NCBI GenBank assembly: GCA_005217565.1
Contig: SJCO01000016.1
Location: 62,001-126,000, forward strand
Direction: 5' to 3'
DNA: 64,000 bases
Origin: Puteibacter caeruleilacunae
GTDB lineage: Bacteria; Bacteroidota; Bacteroidia; Bacteroidales; Prolixibacteraceae
In this document: in pieces, positions 8,648 to 18,184 of the stretch
How the letters are laid out: every line of letters begins with the position of its first letter
Position numbering within the stretch: the first letter of the stretch is position 1
Program-made: the position numbers and the translations under genes
The notes under the pieces: model-generated
Seen by the model: the letters and a program-made list of their open reading frames with translations, nothing else
What the model was told of the DNA's origin: nothing
Databases searched by the model: none

Positions 8648-9640
8648 ATGAATAAATCAAATATCAGAATATATCAATCAGTAGATGGAAATACTGAAAT
8701 TAATGTTCAACTTGACAATGAAACCGTTTGGTTGAGCTTGAATCAAATGGTTGATTTGTTTGAACGTAACAAATCGGTGATTTCAAGACACATAAACAAT
8801 ATATTCATAGAAAAGGAATTATCTAGAAAGGCAACTGTTGCAAAATATGCAACAGTTCAAAAGGAAGGTAATCGCACAGTTCAAAGGGATATTGAGTTTT
8901 TCAACCTTGATGTTATAATATCGGTCGGATACAGAATTAAATCACAAAGAGGAACTCAATTCCGCATCTGGGCAAATCAAATTCTAAAAGATTATCTGAT
9001 TAAAGGTTTTTCATTAAATGAAAAACGATTATCTCAACAAAATGAGCAATTAAAAGAACTGCAAGAATCAGTGAAGATTTTAGGGAATGTATTAAATTTC
9101 CGTCACTTAACAAATGACGAAAGTATTGGACTATTGAAAATAATTTCAGATTATGCCTATGCATTAGACATTTTAGACCAATACGATTATCAAAAACTAG
9201 AAATAAAAAATACTTCCGGAAAAGAAACATATCAGTTGACTTATGAGGAAGCTATAACCCAAATAAGAATTGTCAAAAAAGCTCATGGGAATAGTGATTT
9301 GTTTGGACATGAAAAGGATGATTCATTTAAAAGCTCTATTTCAACAGTTTATCAAACATTTGGTAGCCAAGATTTGTACCCAAGCATCGAAGAAAAAGCT
9401 GCTAACTTACTGTATTTCATCACAAAGAATCATTCATTTTCGGATGGAAATAAAAGAATTGCAGCATTCTTATTTTTATATTTCATGGAAAGAAATGCTA
9501 TCTTATTTGACAACAACGGAAATAAGCGGATTGCTGACAATACTTTAGTTGCTTTAACATTAATGATAGCTGTTAGCAAACCTGAAGAAAAAGACATTAT
9601 GACCAAAGTGATTGTTAATCTAATTAATAGGAACAATTAA
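8648..9640 (+). CDS. RhuM family / Fic-DOC fusion protein
   Basis: 330 aa from the ATG at 8648; a TTG six codons upstream is less likely. The N-terminal half (about 10-110) is the RhuM domain seen in a Salmonella pathogenicity island protein, with the typical VWLSLNQMVDLFERNKSVISRHI and VISVGYRIKSQRGTQFRIWA. A coiled-coil-like segment follows. The C-terminal half is a Fic/DOC domain with HSFSDGNKR starting at His262, matching the Fic core HxFx(D/N)GNxR. Fic enzymes transfer AMP or phosphate to target proteins; the target here is unknown. No separate antitoxin gene is adjacent. The gene stands alone beside decayed DNA, which suggests a mobile accessory gene. Confidence 0.88.
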   Translation: MNKSNIRIYQSVDGNTEINVQLDNETVWLSLNQMVDLFERNKSVISRHINNIFIEKELSRKATVAKYATVQKEGNRTVQRDIEFFNLDVIISVGYRIKSQRGTQFRIWANQILKDYLIKGFSLNEKRLSQQNEQLKELQESVKILGNVLNFRHLTNDESIGLLKIISDYAYALDILDQYDYQKLEIKNTSGKETYQLTYEEAITQIRIVKKAHGNSDLFGHEKDDSFKSSISTVYQTFGSQDLYPSIEEKAANLLYFITKNHSFSDGNKRIAAFLFLYFMERNAILFDNNGNKRIADNTLVALTLMIAVSKPEEKDIMTKVIVNLINRNN

Positions 9641-9751
9641 GTACCTCGCAATCTGCCACAACTCAGACTCTTTGCCATTATGGACTATTTGAGAATGAAA
9701 CAAAATAGCTAGAATAAATGGAACATATTATGAAAGATAGAATTCCATCCT

Positions 9752-12031
9752 CTACTCCACCAGCTCCAAAGCCTTCTCTAAAAACTCATCTCGCCCATCT
9801 TTCACTCCCTTAATTGTCTTCTCAACTTTTATATTTGGAATGATACCAACTCCGTGATGCTGTGAGCCATCATGCTTTAACGCCCTCATTCCTGTCCAAC
9901 TGATTCTATTGGTACCTGGAAGGCTAAACATATTGACTACCCCATTTGTACCTGCTGTTGGCTCACCAATAATGGTTCCAAGTTTATATCCTTCAACAAA
10001 ACTCAAACAACTTTCAGCCTTACTAATTGCTCTTCCATCAACAATAAAAACAATCTTCTTTCCTCCTAAGTATGGCTTCTTTGCTCTCAAATCCCATTCT
10101 CCCGTTTCATAACCACTAATACGCTCCAAGTCGGGATAAATGATTTGAGGAATTTGCAACCAACCTTTATCGTTTGCATCTCTTTTCAGCAATTGACAAA
10201 TAAAATCAATCGTTCCTTTTGGATGTCCCCTGAAATCGCAGATAATAGCCTTTGAGCTTTTAAGTTTCGACATCAATTTATCGATCGTCTTCATCCCAAT
10301 TAAATCGAAATTCAAATAAGCAATCTTCCCATCCTTGTAAAATTGATACACCACAGGCTTATCATCCCTACTCACCTCAACCTGTTGCCAGGTATATTTG
10401 CGTTCCAACTCATATTCTTTCGAATTAATCTGTAGGGTTAGCTTACTGCCCCTTTTACCTTCCAAAGACCTTCGTTTAGCGACATAGTTCAGCCAACCAT
10501 CGGTAGCTGCAGAAATACGCTCCTCTGTCGACTGGAAAAATTCTTGCGGAGATAGATTATCAACTTTCTCAACAACATCACCTCTTTTTATCGCTAATGA
10601 AGAATCGCCTACATGTGTAATTACCAATTGATCTTCCACCCACTCCCACAGGATCGATGGCATAAAATTCTGAGCATACCCACTCATCACCTTCACATGA
10701 CCATCATGCAGTTTAGCCGTAAGCATCTCCATTGTTTTAAGATGATCTGTTCCACTTTTATCCGAATACGATTGCTTTATGGCCCATGATAATTGTGCGT
10801 CCCAATCAACATCAACCTCATCAAAATACGGATAGAAATGCTTGAACACATTATGGGTGATAATAACGTTACCAAGTCTGAAGTACAAATCCTCAGGACG
10901 ATCTTTCATTGTTGCTACTACTTGTCTGAGTTGCTTATACTCCGCCTCATCGCTCTTTGGATAGGTGGCTGTTTCATTACCATACACAACCAATGGAATC
11001 TGACAATAAACATTAGGAGAAATCTCTTTTTCAATAATCTCACCGAAGTTTGGTCTGCTCTCAAAAAGAGGTTGCGCATCTTTGGTGATAAACTCACCAA
11101 CATAATCGATTCTCGCACATCGCTGTCCTGAAAAACTATTGTACTCATCTATTTGATATGAATAACCTCTTCCATTCCCATTCCAGGCAATCCCTTTCTT
11201 CCTTGAAGCGGCTATTTTCTCATCCTCAAAATCGCCATTCTTAACCTCAACATTTACCCATTTACCATTCTCCTTAACTGACAGTTTAAAGTTATCGGCG
11301 TACAGAGAGCCTTTACCTACCAAGTAACACCCAATTGACAATTTAACGATACCAGGCTTAATGGTTCCGGTCATTTCAAACCGCTCCCACTGCGTGCTAT
11401 TCACTGGATTATTTACAGTTTTATTGAATAGTCCGATTTGATTATTCTTCTTTTCTCCCAAGATCCAAAAGCACCCTGAACCCTCACTGCCTTCCTTCAG
11501 TTTAGCCCATCCTTCAACTTTAAACTCCTTACCAATCAGGTTAGCAGGATTTATGAACGTTCGAATATCGCCAGACTGCGCAGATTGATCAACCAAATCA
11601 GCTCTATTTACCCTTACACTCTGGTATGGCGACTCCTTATAACCATCGCCAAACAGACCATAACTCACTCCATTATGTTGCCAGTAAATTTGTTGATAGT
11701 CTTTCACGTCCTTGGGAATCAACTGACGCCTATTAAACTGCATTTTATCTTGCTTAAGCATAAATTCAGCCGTAGGGGCTATTGGATGAAATAGTCGATT
11801 TAAGGTGCGCACTAACGCTGCATTATTTTCACATTTCTCAACCTCCTTTGAGCCATATGCAGCAAACTGATCCCAGTTCATCCCATAGGCCTCATCACTT
11901 GGATGAAAATACTTCACATACCCATAGGCTCGCGAAAAAGCAATCAGATTATTCACGTTCTGACTACCTTGGGAAAAAACAACTTGACTCGTTAAAATGC
12001 TTACTACTATCAATAACTTTATCCTCAACAT
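9752..12031 (-). CDS. S41 family peptidase, secreted
   Basis: 759 aa. The signal peptide ends near residue 20 (VVFSQ). The N-terminal region starts with the family's AFSRAYGYVKYFHPSDEA block. A beta-rich middle domain (about 130-260) resembles a carbohydrate-binding fold. A PDZ-like segment and the C-terminal S41 core follow (about 560-745). In the core, YLNFDLIG and FRGHPKG precede ISKAES, with the likely nucleophile Ser670, and then GTIIGEPTAGTNG. Family members cleave proteins at C-terminal ends in the periplasm or outside the cell. It is a single gene flanked by unrelated ones. A fragment of a paralogue lies at 7679-7790. Confidence 0.88.
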   Translation of the reverse strand: MLRIKLLIVVSILTSQVVFSQGSQNVNNLIAFSRAYGYVKYFHPSDEAYGMNWDQFAAYGSKEVEKCENNAALVRTLNRLFHPIAPTAEFMLKQDKMQFNRRQLIPKDVKDYQQIYWQHNGVSYGLFGDGYKESPYQSVRVNRADLVDQSAQSGDIRTFINPANLIGKEFKVEGWAKLKEGSEGSGCFWILGEKKNNQIGLFNKTVNNPVNSTQWERFEMTGTIKPGIVKLSIGCYLVGKGSLYADNFKLSVKENGKWVNVEVKNGDFEDEKIAASRKKGIAWNGNGRGYSYQIDEYNSFSGQRCARIDYVGEFITKDAQPLFESRPNFGEIIEKEISPNVYCQIPLVVYGNETATYPKSDEAEYKQLRQVVATMKDRPEDLYFRLGNVIITHNVFKHFYPYFDEVDVDWDAQLSWAIKQSYSDKSGTDHLKTMEMLTAKLHDGHVKVMSGYAQNFMPSILWEWVEDQLVITHVGDSSLAIKRGDVVEKVDNLSPQEFFQSTEERISAATDGWLNYVAKRRSLEGKRGSKLTLQINSKEYELERKYTWQQVEVSRDDKPVVYQFYKDGKIAYLNFDLIGMKTIDKLMSKLKSSKAIICDFRGHPKGTIDFICQLLKRDANDKGWLQIPQIIYPDLERISGYETGEWDLRAKKPYLGGKKIVFIVDGRAISKAESCLSFVEGYKLGTIIGEPTAGTNGVVNMFSLPGTNRISWTGMRALKHDGSQHHGVGIIPNIKVEKTIKGVKDGRDEFLEKALELVE

Positions 12032-12260
12032 TATGGTATATATTTTTTTATCAATCTAAGGGTTTATGGTATATCACGGAACAGTCGATGATATCAAACC
12101 GACAGCTAAATCTAGACATTTCCTTAGTACAAAAGAAAATTTATAATGATTATTAACATATCTTCACAATCATTCTAATTGTTATTTGAATTGGTAAAAC
12201 ATTGAAAGGAAAGAGGATTCTTAAACCAAAAATACGGCTGACTATATAGAGCTTAAACAA

Positions 12261-12884
12261 CTAATAAAGAGACTCTCCTTTTCGCTCCATGCTCAACATT
12301 ATATCATTCATTTTACCACACCATAAGTTATAGAAGACGGTATCTTTTTTAATTTCCTCAATGATTGTTCTAATAGGTTCCTTTTTCCCTCGAAACCGGG
12401 TCATTTCTTTAATCCTCAAACGCGATTTCGTGAGCAACACTCCATGCTCATCGGTACAAAACATCCAGAAGGCCTCTCCATCGTATGAAGCTCTTGCACT
12501 AGAATAGCATTCTACTACAAAAGATTCATCTCCAACGAAAACTTCTTTCATTGCTTCAAGATAAACAACATCTCCTCTATACGTATCGCGTAGTTCCCAG
12601 ATTATCTGTTCGTCATAATCAATTTCATAACAAACATCTCCGTAGTTATTTTTATCGTCATATACCACATTATTATACACCATATAAGTTTTCCCATCAT
12701 TCTTAAAAGATGCATAATCAGCAACGACTTGCCATTTCTCATGCCTTCGATATGATCTAGCCTCATATTCACATGATCGTGCTTGTGCCTTCCAGTATTC
12801 CGACAGCCGTGGAATAATTATTACCCCGCAACTAATAATCAGAAACCAACTTATCAATTTTATTTGAGCGTATTTAGTTTTCAT
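12261..12884 (-). CDS. hypothetical membrane-anchored protein
   Basis: 207 aa. It has a basic N-terminus and one hydrophobic segment at about residues 10-28 (ISWFLIISCGVIIIPRL). The rest is soluble and rich in Tyr, Asp and Glu, with beta-like segments such as GKTYMVYNNVVYDD and EAFWMFCTDEHG. No family recognised. It is probably anchored in the inner membrane with the bulk in the periplasm. It lies 230 bp from the S41 gene and may have its own promoter. Confidence 0.6.
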   Translation of the reverse strand: MKTKYAQIKLISWFLIISCGVIIIPRLSEYWKAQARSCEYEARSYRRHEKWQVVADYASFKNDGKTYMVYNNVVYDDKNNYGDVCYEIDYDEQIIWELRDTYRGDVVYLEAMKEVFVGDESFVVECYSSARASYDGEAFWMFCTDEHGVLLTKSRLRIKEMTRFRGKKEPIRTIIEEIKKDTVFYNLWCGKMNDIMLSMERKGESLY

Positions 12885-12984
12885 TGGAGTTGTATCACTT
12901 AAGAATATCTTATAATTCCTTTAGCCTCACCTTAAGATCAATCAAAAAGGTTTATGCGGCGTTAAGGACATTACCATACCAATT

Positions 12985-13149
12985 TTAAAAAAAGTCTGTT
13001 GCATCTCCTCGACTGGCACTTTTTTTTAATTCCTTTACCTTTAATTCTTTACTCAAGGAGCCAACAATCCTATCTATTTTTTCATTTTGAGCATTAACCA
13101 TCGGAGAGAGGAAAACAACATAGAAAACAAGTAGCAATAAATGTTTCAT
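12985..13149 (-). CDS. small secreted peptide (54 aa)
   Basis: From an ATG at 13149 the frame reads a clean signal peptide (MKHLLLLVFYVVFLSPMVNA, then Gln) followed by a lysine- and leucine-rich mature part of about 34 residues (DRIVGSLSKELKVKELKK) ending DATDFF. The signal peptide has the n-h-c layout and the Ala-Gln cleavage site typical of this phylum. It may be a true small exported protein or the surviving start of a longer gene. I know of no homologue. Confidence 0.45.
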   Translation of the reverse strand: MKHLLLLVFYVVFLSPMVNAQNEKIDRIVGSLSKELKVKELKKSASRGDATDFF

Positions 13150-13312
13150 CGGTCTAATCAATTTATTAAGGTTTGTTTTTTATAAGAAACCAGTCCTCAT
13201 TACATCTTTACTTAAAAGTAATCAAATTTAATATAATTAAAAGAAAATGAGAGGCAATATTATAATCGTGTCTTCCAAAACCTCGTTTACAGTTTCAGGC
13301 TAGTATGGAGTC

Positions 13313-13555
13313 CTAAAAAAGGAAACCATCCCAAAACGTCCAACACAAAAAAAGAGCAAGCAAAACAATCAAAATAAAATATGGTTTATTGTTTTTATAC
13401 AACCACATGAGTTCATATTTCAGAATAATCCAACTGGCTCGCTTAAAGTCATAAGAGTCCGGATATTTAAAATACTCATCAGCAACCTCTTTCCCAGCTA
13501 GTTCCTTCAATCGATTATAATCCTTTTCTCTAACTTTTTTCATGTTATTATCCAT
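13313..13555 (-). CDS. small single-pass membrane protein
   Basis: 80 aa from ATG 13555, or 76 aa from ATG 13543. The N-terminal 50 residues are charged (VREKDYNRLKELAGKEVADEYF). One strong membrane segment lies near the C-terminus (PYFILIVLLALFLCWTFW). The likely topology has the N-terminus in the cytoplasm and a short C-terminal end. Function unknown. Confidence 0.55.
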   Translation of the reverse strand: MDNNMKKVREKDYNRLKELAGKEVADEYFKYPDSYDFKRASWIILKYELMWLYKNNKPYFILIVLLALFLCWTFWDGFLF

Positions 13556-13614
13556 GTAATAGCTCCTCCAGTTAAAGGTCGTTAAAGCTTCTTTGTTTCA
13601 CTAAATTCTCACCT

Positions 13615-14244
13615 TTACATTTCCTTCACGGCTTTGTCTATGCGTTCCGACATTACCATTTTCAGGTATTCTGTACAATTGTGAAAAAGGTAGCAGTTCA
13701 TTTCAATCATCAATCGGGGATCAGCTACTCCTTTGGCGTAATCTTTCTTTACCAGAGGCTTTATTTCATTTAGCTTCTTTGTCAGTGCAGAAACAACCAA
13801 TTTATTAAGCTCAGCATAAGGTCTACCTTTGTTGCTTTCAAAGGCCTCCTGCACCACTTCATGAATAACTTTAAGAGACTCATTCTCTTCTGGACATTTA
13901 CCCAATGGCATTAGAGCCAACTCACGATACTCAGGAGAAATGTCAAGCGTACGGAATATTAGTGTCTTGGTGTAGAGCACATTTAACTGATCTTCGCTTA
14001 GCTCAGGATTCTTCAACTTCATATTAAGAAGGATTTCACTTACATCCTTAGGGTACTTCTCCCTGGTCACTCTACCAATCTGGAAAAGCCTCGACTGCAT
14101 CTCCCCGAACGGAAGTTGCTTGATCTCTTCAATATTTAGGTTAGCACAATACTGCTCAATTATGCGATCTAATTGATAATCCTGAGCATTACCTGTTTGA
14201 GTAAAAATTGTAATAAAAAGTGCTAGAGCTAATAGTCGCTTCAT
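13615..14244 (-). CDS. hypothetical secreted protein
   Basis: 209 aa from the ATG at 14244, chosen because MKRLLALALFITIFTQTGNA is a good signal peptide; an upstream ATG at 14292 only adds a polar stretch. The mature part is mostly helical and contains four Cys. No catalytic motif is seen. The final residues are VDKAVKEM-like and charged. It is probably periplasmic. Family unknown. Confidence 0.6.
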   Translation of the reverse strand: MKRLLALALFITIFTQTGNAQDYQLDRIIEQYCANLNIEEIKQLPFGEMQSRLFQIGRVTREKYPKDVSEILLNMKLKNPELSEDQLNVLYTKTLIFRTLDISPEYRELALMPLGKCPEENESLKVIHEVVQEAFESNKGRPYAELNKLVVSALTKKLNEIKPLVKKDYAKGVADPRLMIEMNCYLFHNCTEYLKMVMSERIDKAVKEM

Positions 14245-14396
14245 AAATCGAATTCGTTTATTAAAGATTGAGCAAATCATTTCGTCAATCATTCGTCGCT
14301 GAAATTAAGCAAAATAACGAGAGACGGGAAAGTAATGAGAGAATTATTTTAGATAAATAACCTCGGGAACCACACGATTTACGAGGCTAAGCACTT

Positions 14397-15116
14397 CTAT
14401 TTTAATATCTCCTGGTATACTAATTCTGCAATGGCACGATAACCATCCTTGTTGGGATGTACACCATCTTTTTGAGTAAACATTTCAGGTTTGTGCTGAA
14501 GAGGAGTGTTTAAATCAATAAAGCCAACACCTTTCTTTTTGGCTACTTTCTTAACGTATCCGATCAACTCTTGTAAACGTGGTTTTCTGATTGTTAGTCC
14601 GTCGATACGCTCCTTACTCAATCCGGGAGTCTCCAACACCATTGGAGAAGGGGCACAGATCCAAATCTTAGGTTTCCAGGGCAATGCTTTTAGCTCATCA
14701 ATCAAATCGCAATAATCGCCTTCATATTCATCTTTATACTCCCAACACTTGCGACTACCACAGGTTCCCATGCCACACGTGTCGTTGGTACCAAGACTGA
14801 TAATCACTACGTCGGGATTCGATGCTTTGATTTTTGGAAGCTGACTCCATACTGTAGGCCTTCCCTTGCGGAGAAGGGTGCTGCTACTTACACCGAAATT
14901 GGTAACCTCATACCTACTTCCTAACAACGATTGTAACTGCGCAGGATATGAATTCTTGCCCGGATCCTTTAAGCGTGCACCATAGGTAATACTATCACCC
15001 ACACAAGCTACTTTCTCTATTTTCTTCTTTTTACTCCATCCTTCACCAATCAATGGCAAGGTAAGCAGACAAACCATCAGGATTATCGCTATTGAAAAGC
15101 GTGATCTTATTTTCAT
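14397..15116 (-). CDS. SGNH/GDSL hydrolase, secreted
   Basis: 239 aa from ATG 15116, the start that gives the signal peptide MKIRSRFSIAIILMVCLL. Block I is GDSITYG with Ser42 as nucleophile, block III is GTNDTCG, and block V is DGVHPNKDGY with the catalytic Asp and His. The order and length fit single-domain SGNH esterases such as carbohydrate acetylesterases or sialate O-acetylesterases. The substrate cannot be told from sequence. A Cys-rich insert (CGMGTCGSRKC) after the GTND block is unusual. It is monocistronic, divergent from 15311. Confidence 0.87.
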   Translation of the reverse strand: MKIRSRFSIAIILMVCLLTLPLIGEGWSKKKKIEKVACVGDSITYGARLKDPGKNSYPAQLQSLLGSRYEVTNFGVSSSTLLRKGRPTVWSQLPKIKASNPDVVIISLGTNDTCGMGTCGSRKCWEYKDEYEGDYCDLIDELKALPWKPKIWICAPSPMVLETPGLSKERIDGLTIRKPRLQELIGYVKKVAKKKGVGFIDLNTPLQHKPEMFTQKDGVHPNKDGYRAIAELVYQEILK

Positions 15117-15310
15117 ATTCAATTGTTTAGTCAATTTCAAAAGTAACAATATTGTACTCGCTTGAAGCAATTATATCGCTATAAATCAAAAATCATCTAT
15201 CTCAGAATGGTTATACTCTACATGAAAATCAATAACTTTTTTTAACGAAATTTATCTTTTAGATAAACATAATTTACCTAACTTGCTCAAGTTATTTTAA
15301 GACTGAAATC

Positions 15311-16000
15311 ATGGTAATCAAATACTTATCGGTAGTTATTTTGGCAATAATCCTCTTGATGACAACGCAGGTGCGAGCTCAGGAAGAAAATTCAATTCTC
15401 CTCACTGATTCTATACAATCAGGCTACCACATGCAGCCAGAACTTGCACAACCAGTCTTTCCGTTATTACTGCCAGCGCTAATGCCAGCAACAAAAAACA
15501 AGATCTACCCTAAAGCATTCAGAATACCCATTACTCACTTTCAAGACACAATAAACTACTCAAAATATTTCAAGGAAAATCCCCATGCTTTTAGTCTGCC
15601 AGAATACCCAGGACTTGCCGATTACCGCAACTATGGAGGGACATTAGGGAGGAGTTATTTAACGAATAACACCACTCTCAACTATAGCGCATTTATCAAT
15701 GTTCAGTATGGATATGGTTTGTCATCAAAGCAGATCGTATTTGGAGGAAATTTGCTAGTAGATATGCCCATCACTCAAAGATTACACCTGCTTAGTTGGG
15801 TACAGTATGTTACCCCTGGCAACAGTAATGATCCGGTATTTAATATGCGCCAATATTTCCCGATGAGCAATATTGGCGCAAATCTGCAATACAAATCCAG
15901 TCGGCGTTCGCAAATAAAGGTCGGTGTTGAATATCAATATGACCAGAATGACAAAACCTGGAAGCCTGAGTCGGGAGGTAAAGTTCAGCTAAACTTTTAA
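15311..16000 (+). CDS. hypothetical outer membrane or secreted protein
   Basis: 229 aa. The signal peptide ends near residue 24 (VRAQEE). The C-terminal half has alternating beta-strand character with Gly and aromatic residues (INVQYGYGLSSKQIVFGG, KVGVEYQYDQND) and ends in Phe (KVQLNF), as outer-membrane beta-barrels do. No named family. It converges on uxuA, from which only one base separates its stop. Confidence 0.6.
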   Translation: MVIKYLSVVILAIILLMTTQVRAQEENSILLTDSIQSGYHMQPELAQPVFPLLLPALMPATKNKIYPKAFRIPITHFQDTINYSKYFKENPHAFSLPEYPGLADYRNYGGTLGRSYLTNNTTLNYSAFINVQYGYGLSSKQIVFGGNLLVDMPITQRLHLLSWVQYVTPGNSNDPVFNMRQYFPMSNIGANLQYKSSRRSQIKVGVEYQYDQNDKTWKPESGGKVQLNF

Positions 16001-16001
16001 A

Positions 16002-17207
16002 CTACTCCTTCAGCATGGTGATGATACCTTGCTGTAAACCATCAATCTCAGCTAATCCCTTTAAACGGCCAACAAAAGGATAACCAGGATTGTGTTTCTC
16101 TGGCGAGTCGCCCGGTAATACATGTCCGTGATCAACGCGCATTGGTACACGTAAAGCATTCTCATCACACTTCTCTCGTCGCCTGATCTCTTCTAACAGT
16201 CTTTTTACAATGGCAGGCATAGGTACGGATCCTTTCAGATGTTCAGCTTCGTAAAAGTCCCCATTCGATTTAGTCTGCGTACTGCGCAAATGAACGAATT
16301 TTACACGTTCAATTACCTCATCTAACATCTCAAGCAAGTCGTTATTCTTATTGGCACTCAATGAACCTGTGCAAAACGTTATACCATTAGCCGGACTAGT
16401 ATTTGCCTTCAATATCCATTTTAAATCTTCACTATTACTCACAATTCGTGGAAGTCCTAATACCGGCATTGGTGGATCATCAGGGTGAATACACAATGCT
16501 ATGCCCATCTCTTCTGCAACAGGAGTAACCTCATCGAGGAAGTACTTTAAGTTTGCACGTAATTCATCTTTCCCAATACCATCGTATTGCGACAATCTTT
16601 CTTTGAAAATCGTTATCGCATCTTCGTAATTATCAGCACTGATTCCATCAATAAAGCCCTGTGTCTTAATGATGATTGTATCTACCAGTTTCATCTTCTG
16701 TTGCAACGTCATTCGCTTATATCGCTCACCTGCTGCTTCGATAATATGATTAGGATATTCTACCGCATCAGCTAGTCGCTTTAGCAGAAATAAGTCGAAG
16801 ACTACAAAGTCAATGAAATCGAAATACAGACTAGTTCCTCCTTCCGGCAACTTATAATCTAAATCCGTTCGTATCCAGTCGATAACTGGCATAAAGTTAT
16901 AACACACTGTGCGCACACCACATTGCCCAAGGTTACGTAGACTCTTCTTGTAGTTTGAAATATACAGGTCTCTGTTGCTTCCTGCATACTTTATCTCCTC
17001 GTGCACTGGCAGGCTCTCAACAACCGACCAGGTCATGCCATGAGATTCGATATTTGACTTGACCTTTTCGATCTCATCAACAGGCCACTCAACTCCATTG
17101 GGAAGATGATGTAAAGCGGTTACAATACCCTCAACTCCTATGGCTCGAATATCGTCAAGAGTGATGGCGTCATTGTAGCCAAACCATCGCCATGTTTTTT
17201 CCAGCAT
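16002..17207 (-). CDS. uxuA: mannonate dehydratase
   Basis: 401 aa, close to the usual length of about 394. It converts D-mannonate to 2-keto-3-deoxygluconate in the cytoplasm, a step of glucuronate breakdown. Recognisable blocks are the N-terminal WRWFGYNDAITL and ALHHLPNG, and the metal-site blocks CIHPDDPP, FCTGSLSANKNND, KFVHLRS and RVDHGHVLPGD, which supply His, Cys and Asp ligands. It lies 18 bp downstream of the SDR gene, so the two form an operon. The uronate isomerase and KDG kinase are not in the window. Confidence 0.95.
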   Translation of the reverse strand: MLEKTWRWFGYNDAITLDDIRAIGVEGIVTALHHLPNGVEWPVDEIEKVKSNIESHGMTWSVVESLPVHEEIKYAGSNRDLYISNYKKSLRNLGQCGVRTVCYNFMPVIDWIRTDLDYKLPEGGTSLYFDFIDFVVFDLFLLKRLADAVEYPNHIIEAAGERYKRMTLQQKMKLVDTIIIKTQGFIDGISADNYEDAITIFKERLSQYDGIGKDELRANLKYFLDEVTPVAEEMGIALCIHPDDPPMPVLGLPRIVSNSEDLKWILKANTSPANGITFCTGSLSANKNNDLLEMLDEVIERVKFVHLRSTQTKSNGDFYEAEHLKGSVPMPAIVKRLLEEIRRREKCDENALRVPMRVDHGHVLPGDSPEKHNPGYPFVGRLKGLAEIDGLQQGIITMLKE

Positions 17208-17225
17208 AATCTGTTTCCTTAACGA

Positions 17226-18041
17226 TTAAACTCCACTAAATGCGCTAAATCCACCGTCAATAGGCAGAATAACACCTGTAATAAAACTTGCAGCATCGGA
17301 ACATAAGAACTGTACAGCTCCATTCAATTCATCCAGATTCCCGAAGCGTTTCATTGGGGTGCGACCAATAACTTTTTCACTTCTTTCGGTCAGACTACCA
17401 TCTTCATTCAACAGTACCTTACGATTCTGATCACCAATAAAAAAACCAGGTGCTATGGCATTTACTCTAATGCCTTCTCCAAACTTTAAAGCAACCTCTG
17501 AAGCCAACCATTTTGTGAAGATGTTGATCCCTGTTTTTGCCACAGAATACCCAGGAACTCGAGTGATAGCTGAATACGTAGCCATTGACGACACATTAAT
17601 GATACTTCCATATTTCTGATCAGCCATTACCTTACCAAATACCATGCATGGCAGTATTGTTCCATTCATATTCAAATCAGTAACAGCATTAAAGTCCGAC
17701 ATATCCATATCAAAAAAAGATTGGTCTACATCTAAAGTAGCTCCTGGCAAGTTACCTCCAGCGGCATTTATCAAAAAGTCGATCTTTCCCCATTTCTCAA
17801 GGATCTGACTACTTACCTTATCTAATGCATCGATATCAAGCACACTCCCCTCTAGTGCCATAACTTCACCACCTAATTCTTTTAACTCTTCCTGTCGGGC
17901 ATCCAGCTGCTCTTTACGAATATCAACTATCGCCACTCTTGCTCCTGCTTTTACTAATCGTCTGCTGATATTACTGCCTAAAACACCGGCACCTCCAGTA
18001 ACTACAGCAACTTTTCCTGTTATATCAAATAAATCGTTCAT
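17226..18041 (-). CDS. SDR family oxidoreductase, probable D-mannonate oxidoreductase
   Basis: 271 aa from the ATG at 18041 (MNDLFDITGK); an ATG six codons upstream is less likely. It is a classical short-chain dehydrogenase with the cofactor motif TGGAGVLG at 15-22, NAAGG, INVSSMA with the catalytic Ser, YSVAK with the catalytic Tyr and Lys, and GFFIGDQN. It is paired with uxuA. In many Bacteroidota an SDR in this position reduces fructuronate to mannonate, in place of the unrelated UxuB. That substrate is inferred from context. Confidence 0.87.
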   Translation of the reverse strand: MNDLFDITGKVAVVTGGAGVLGSNISRRLVKAGARVAIVDIRKEQLDARQEELKELGGEVMALEGSVLDIDALDKVSSQILEKWGKIDFLINAAGGNLPGATLDVDQSFFDMDMSDFNAVTDLNMNGTILPCMVFGKVMADQKYGSIINVSSMATYSAITRVPGYSVAKTGINIFTKWLASEVALKFGEGIRVNAIAPGFFIGDQNRKVLLNEDGSLTERSEKVIGRTPMKRFGNLDELNGAVQFLCSDAASFITGVILPIDGGFSAFSGV

Positions 18042-18092
18042 ATCGTGGATTTTTATCATTTAAACATCACATATACAGTGTGATTAATCAGA

Positions 18093-18178
18093 TTCAAAGT
18101 TATTCAGAAGCATTTTTACGTTCAAGTATGATTAACTCGTTTTTTAATACTATTTTCACATTCAAATAGTTATTCAAG
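18093..18178. promoter_or_regulatory. direct repeats in the SDR-uxuA / AraC divergent region
   Basis: TTCAAA-GTTATTCAGAAG (18093-18110) and TTCAAATAGTTATTCAAG (18161-18178) are near-identical, spaced 68 bp apart, and lie in the same orientation between the two divergent genes. AraC-type activators often bind such direct repeats. The second copy lies only a few bases before the araC start, which would suit autoregulation. Confidence 0.35.
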
Positions 18179-18184
18179 TCGATC

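Noticed and set aside
9270-9548. Second protein inside the RhuM-Fic gene
   Set aside because: It is an out-of-frame shadow without features; the main frame carries the Fic motif.
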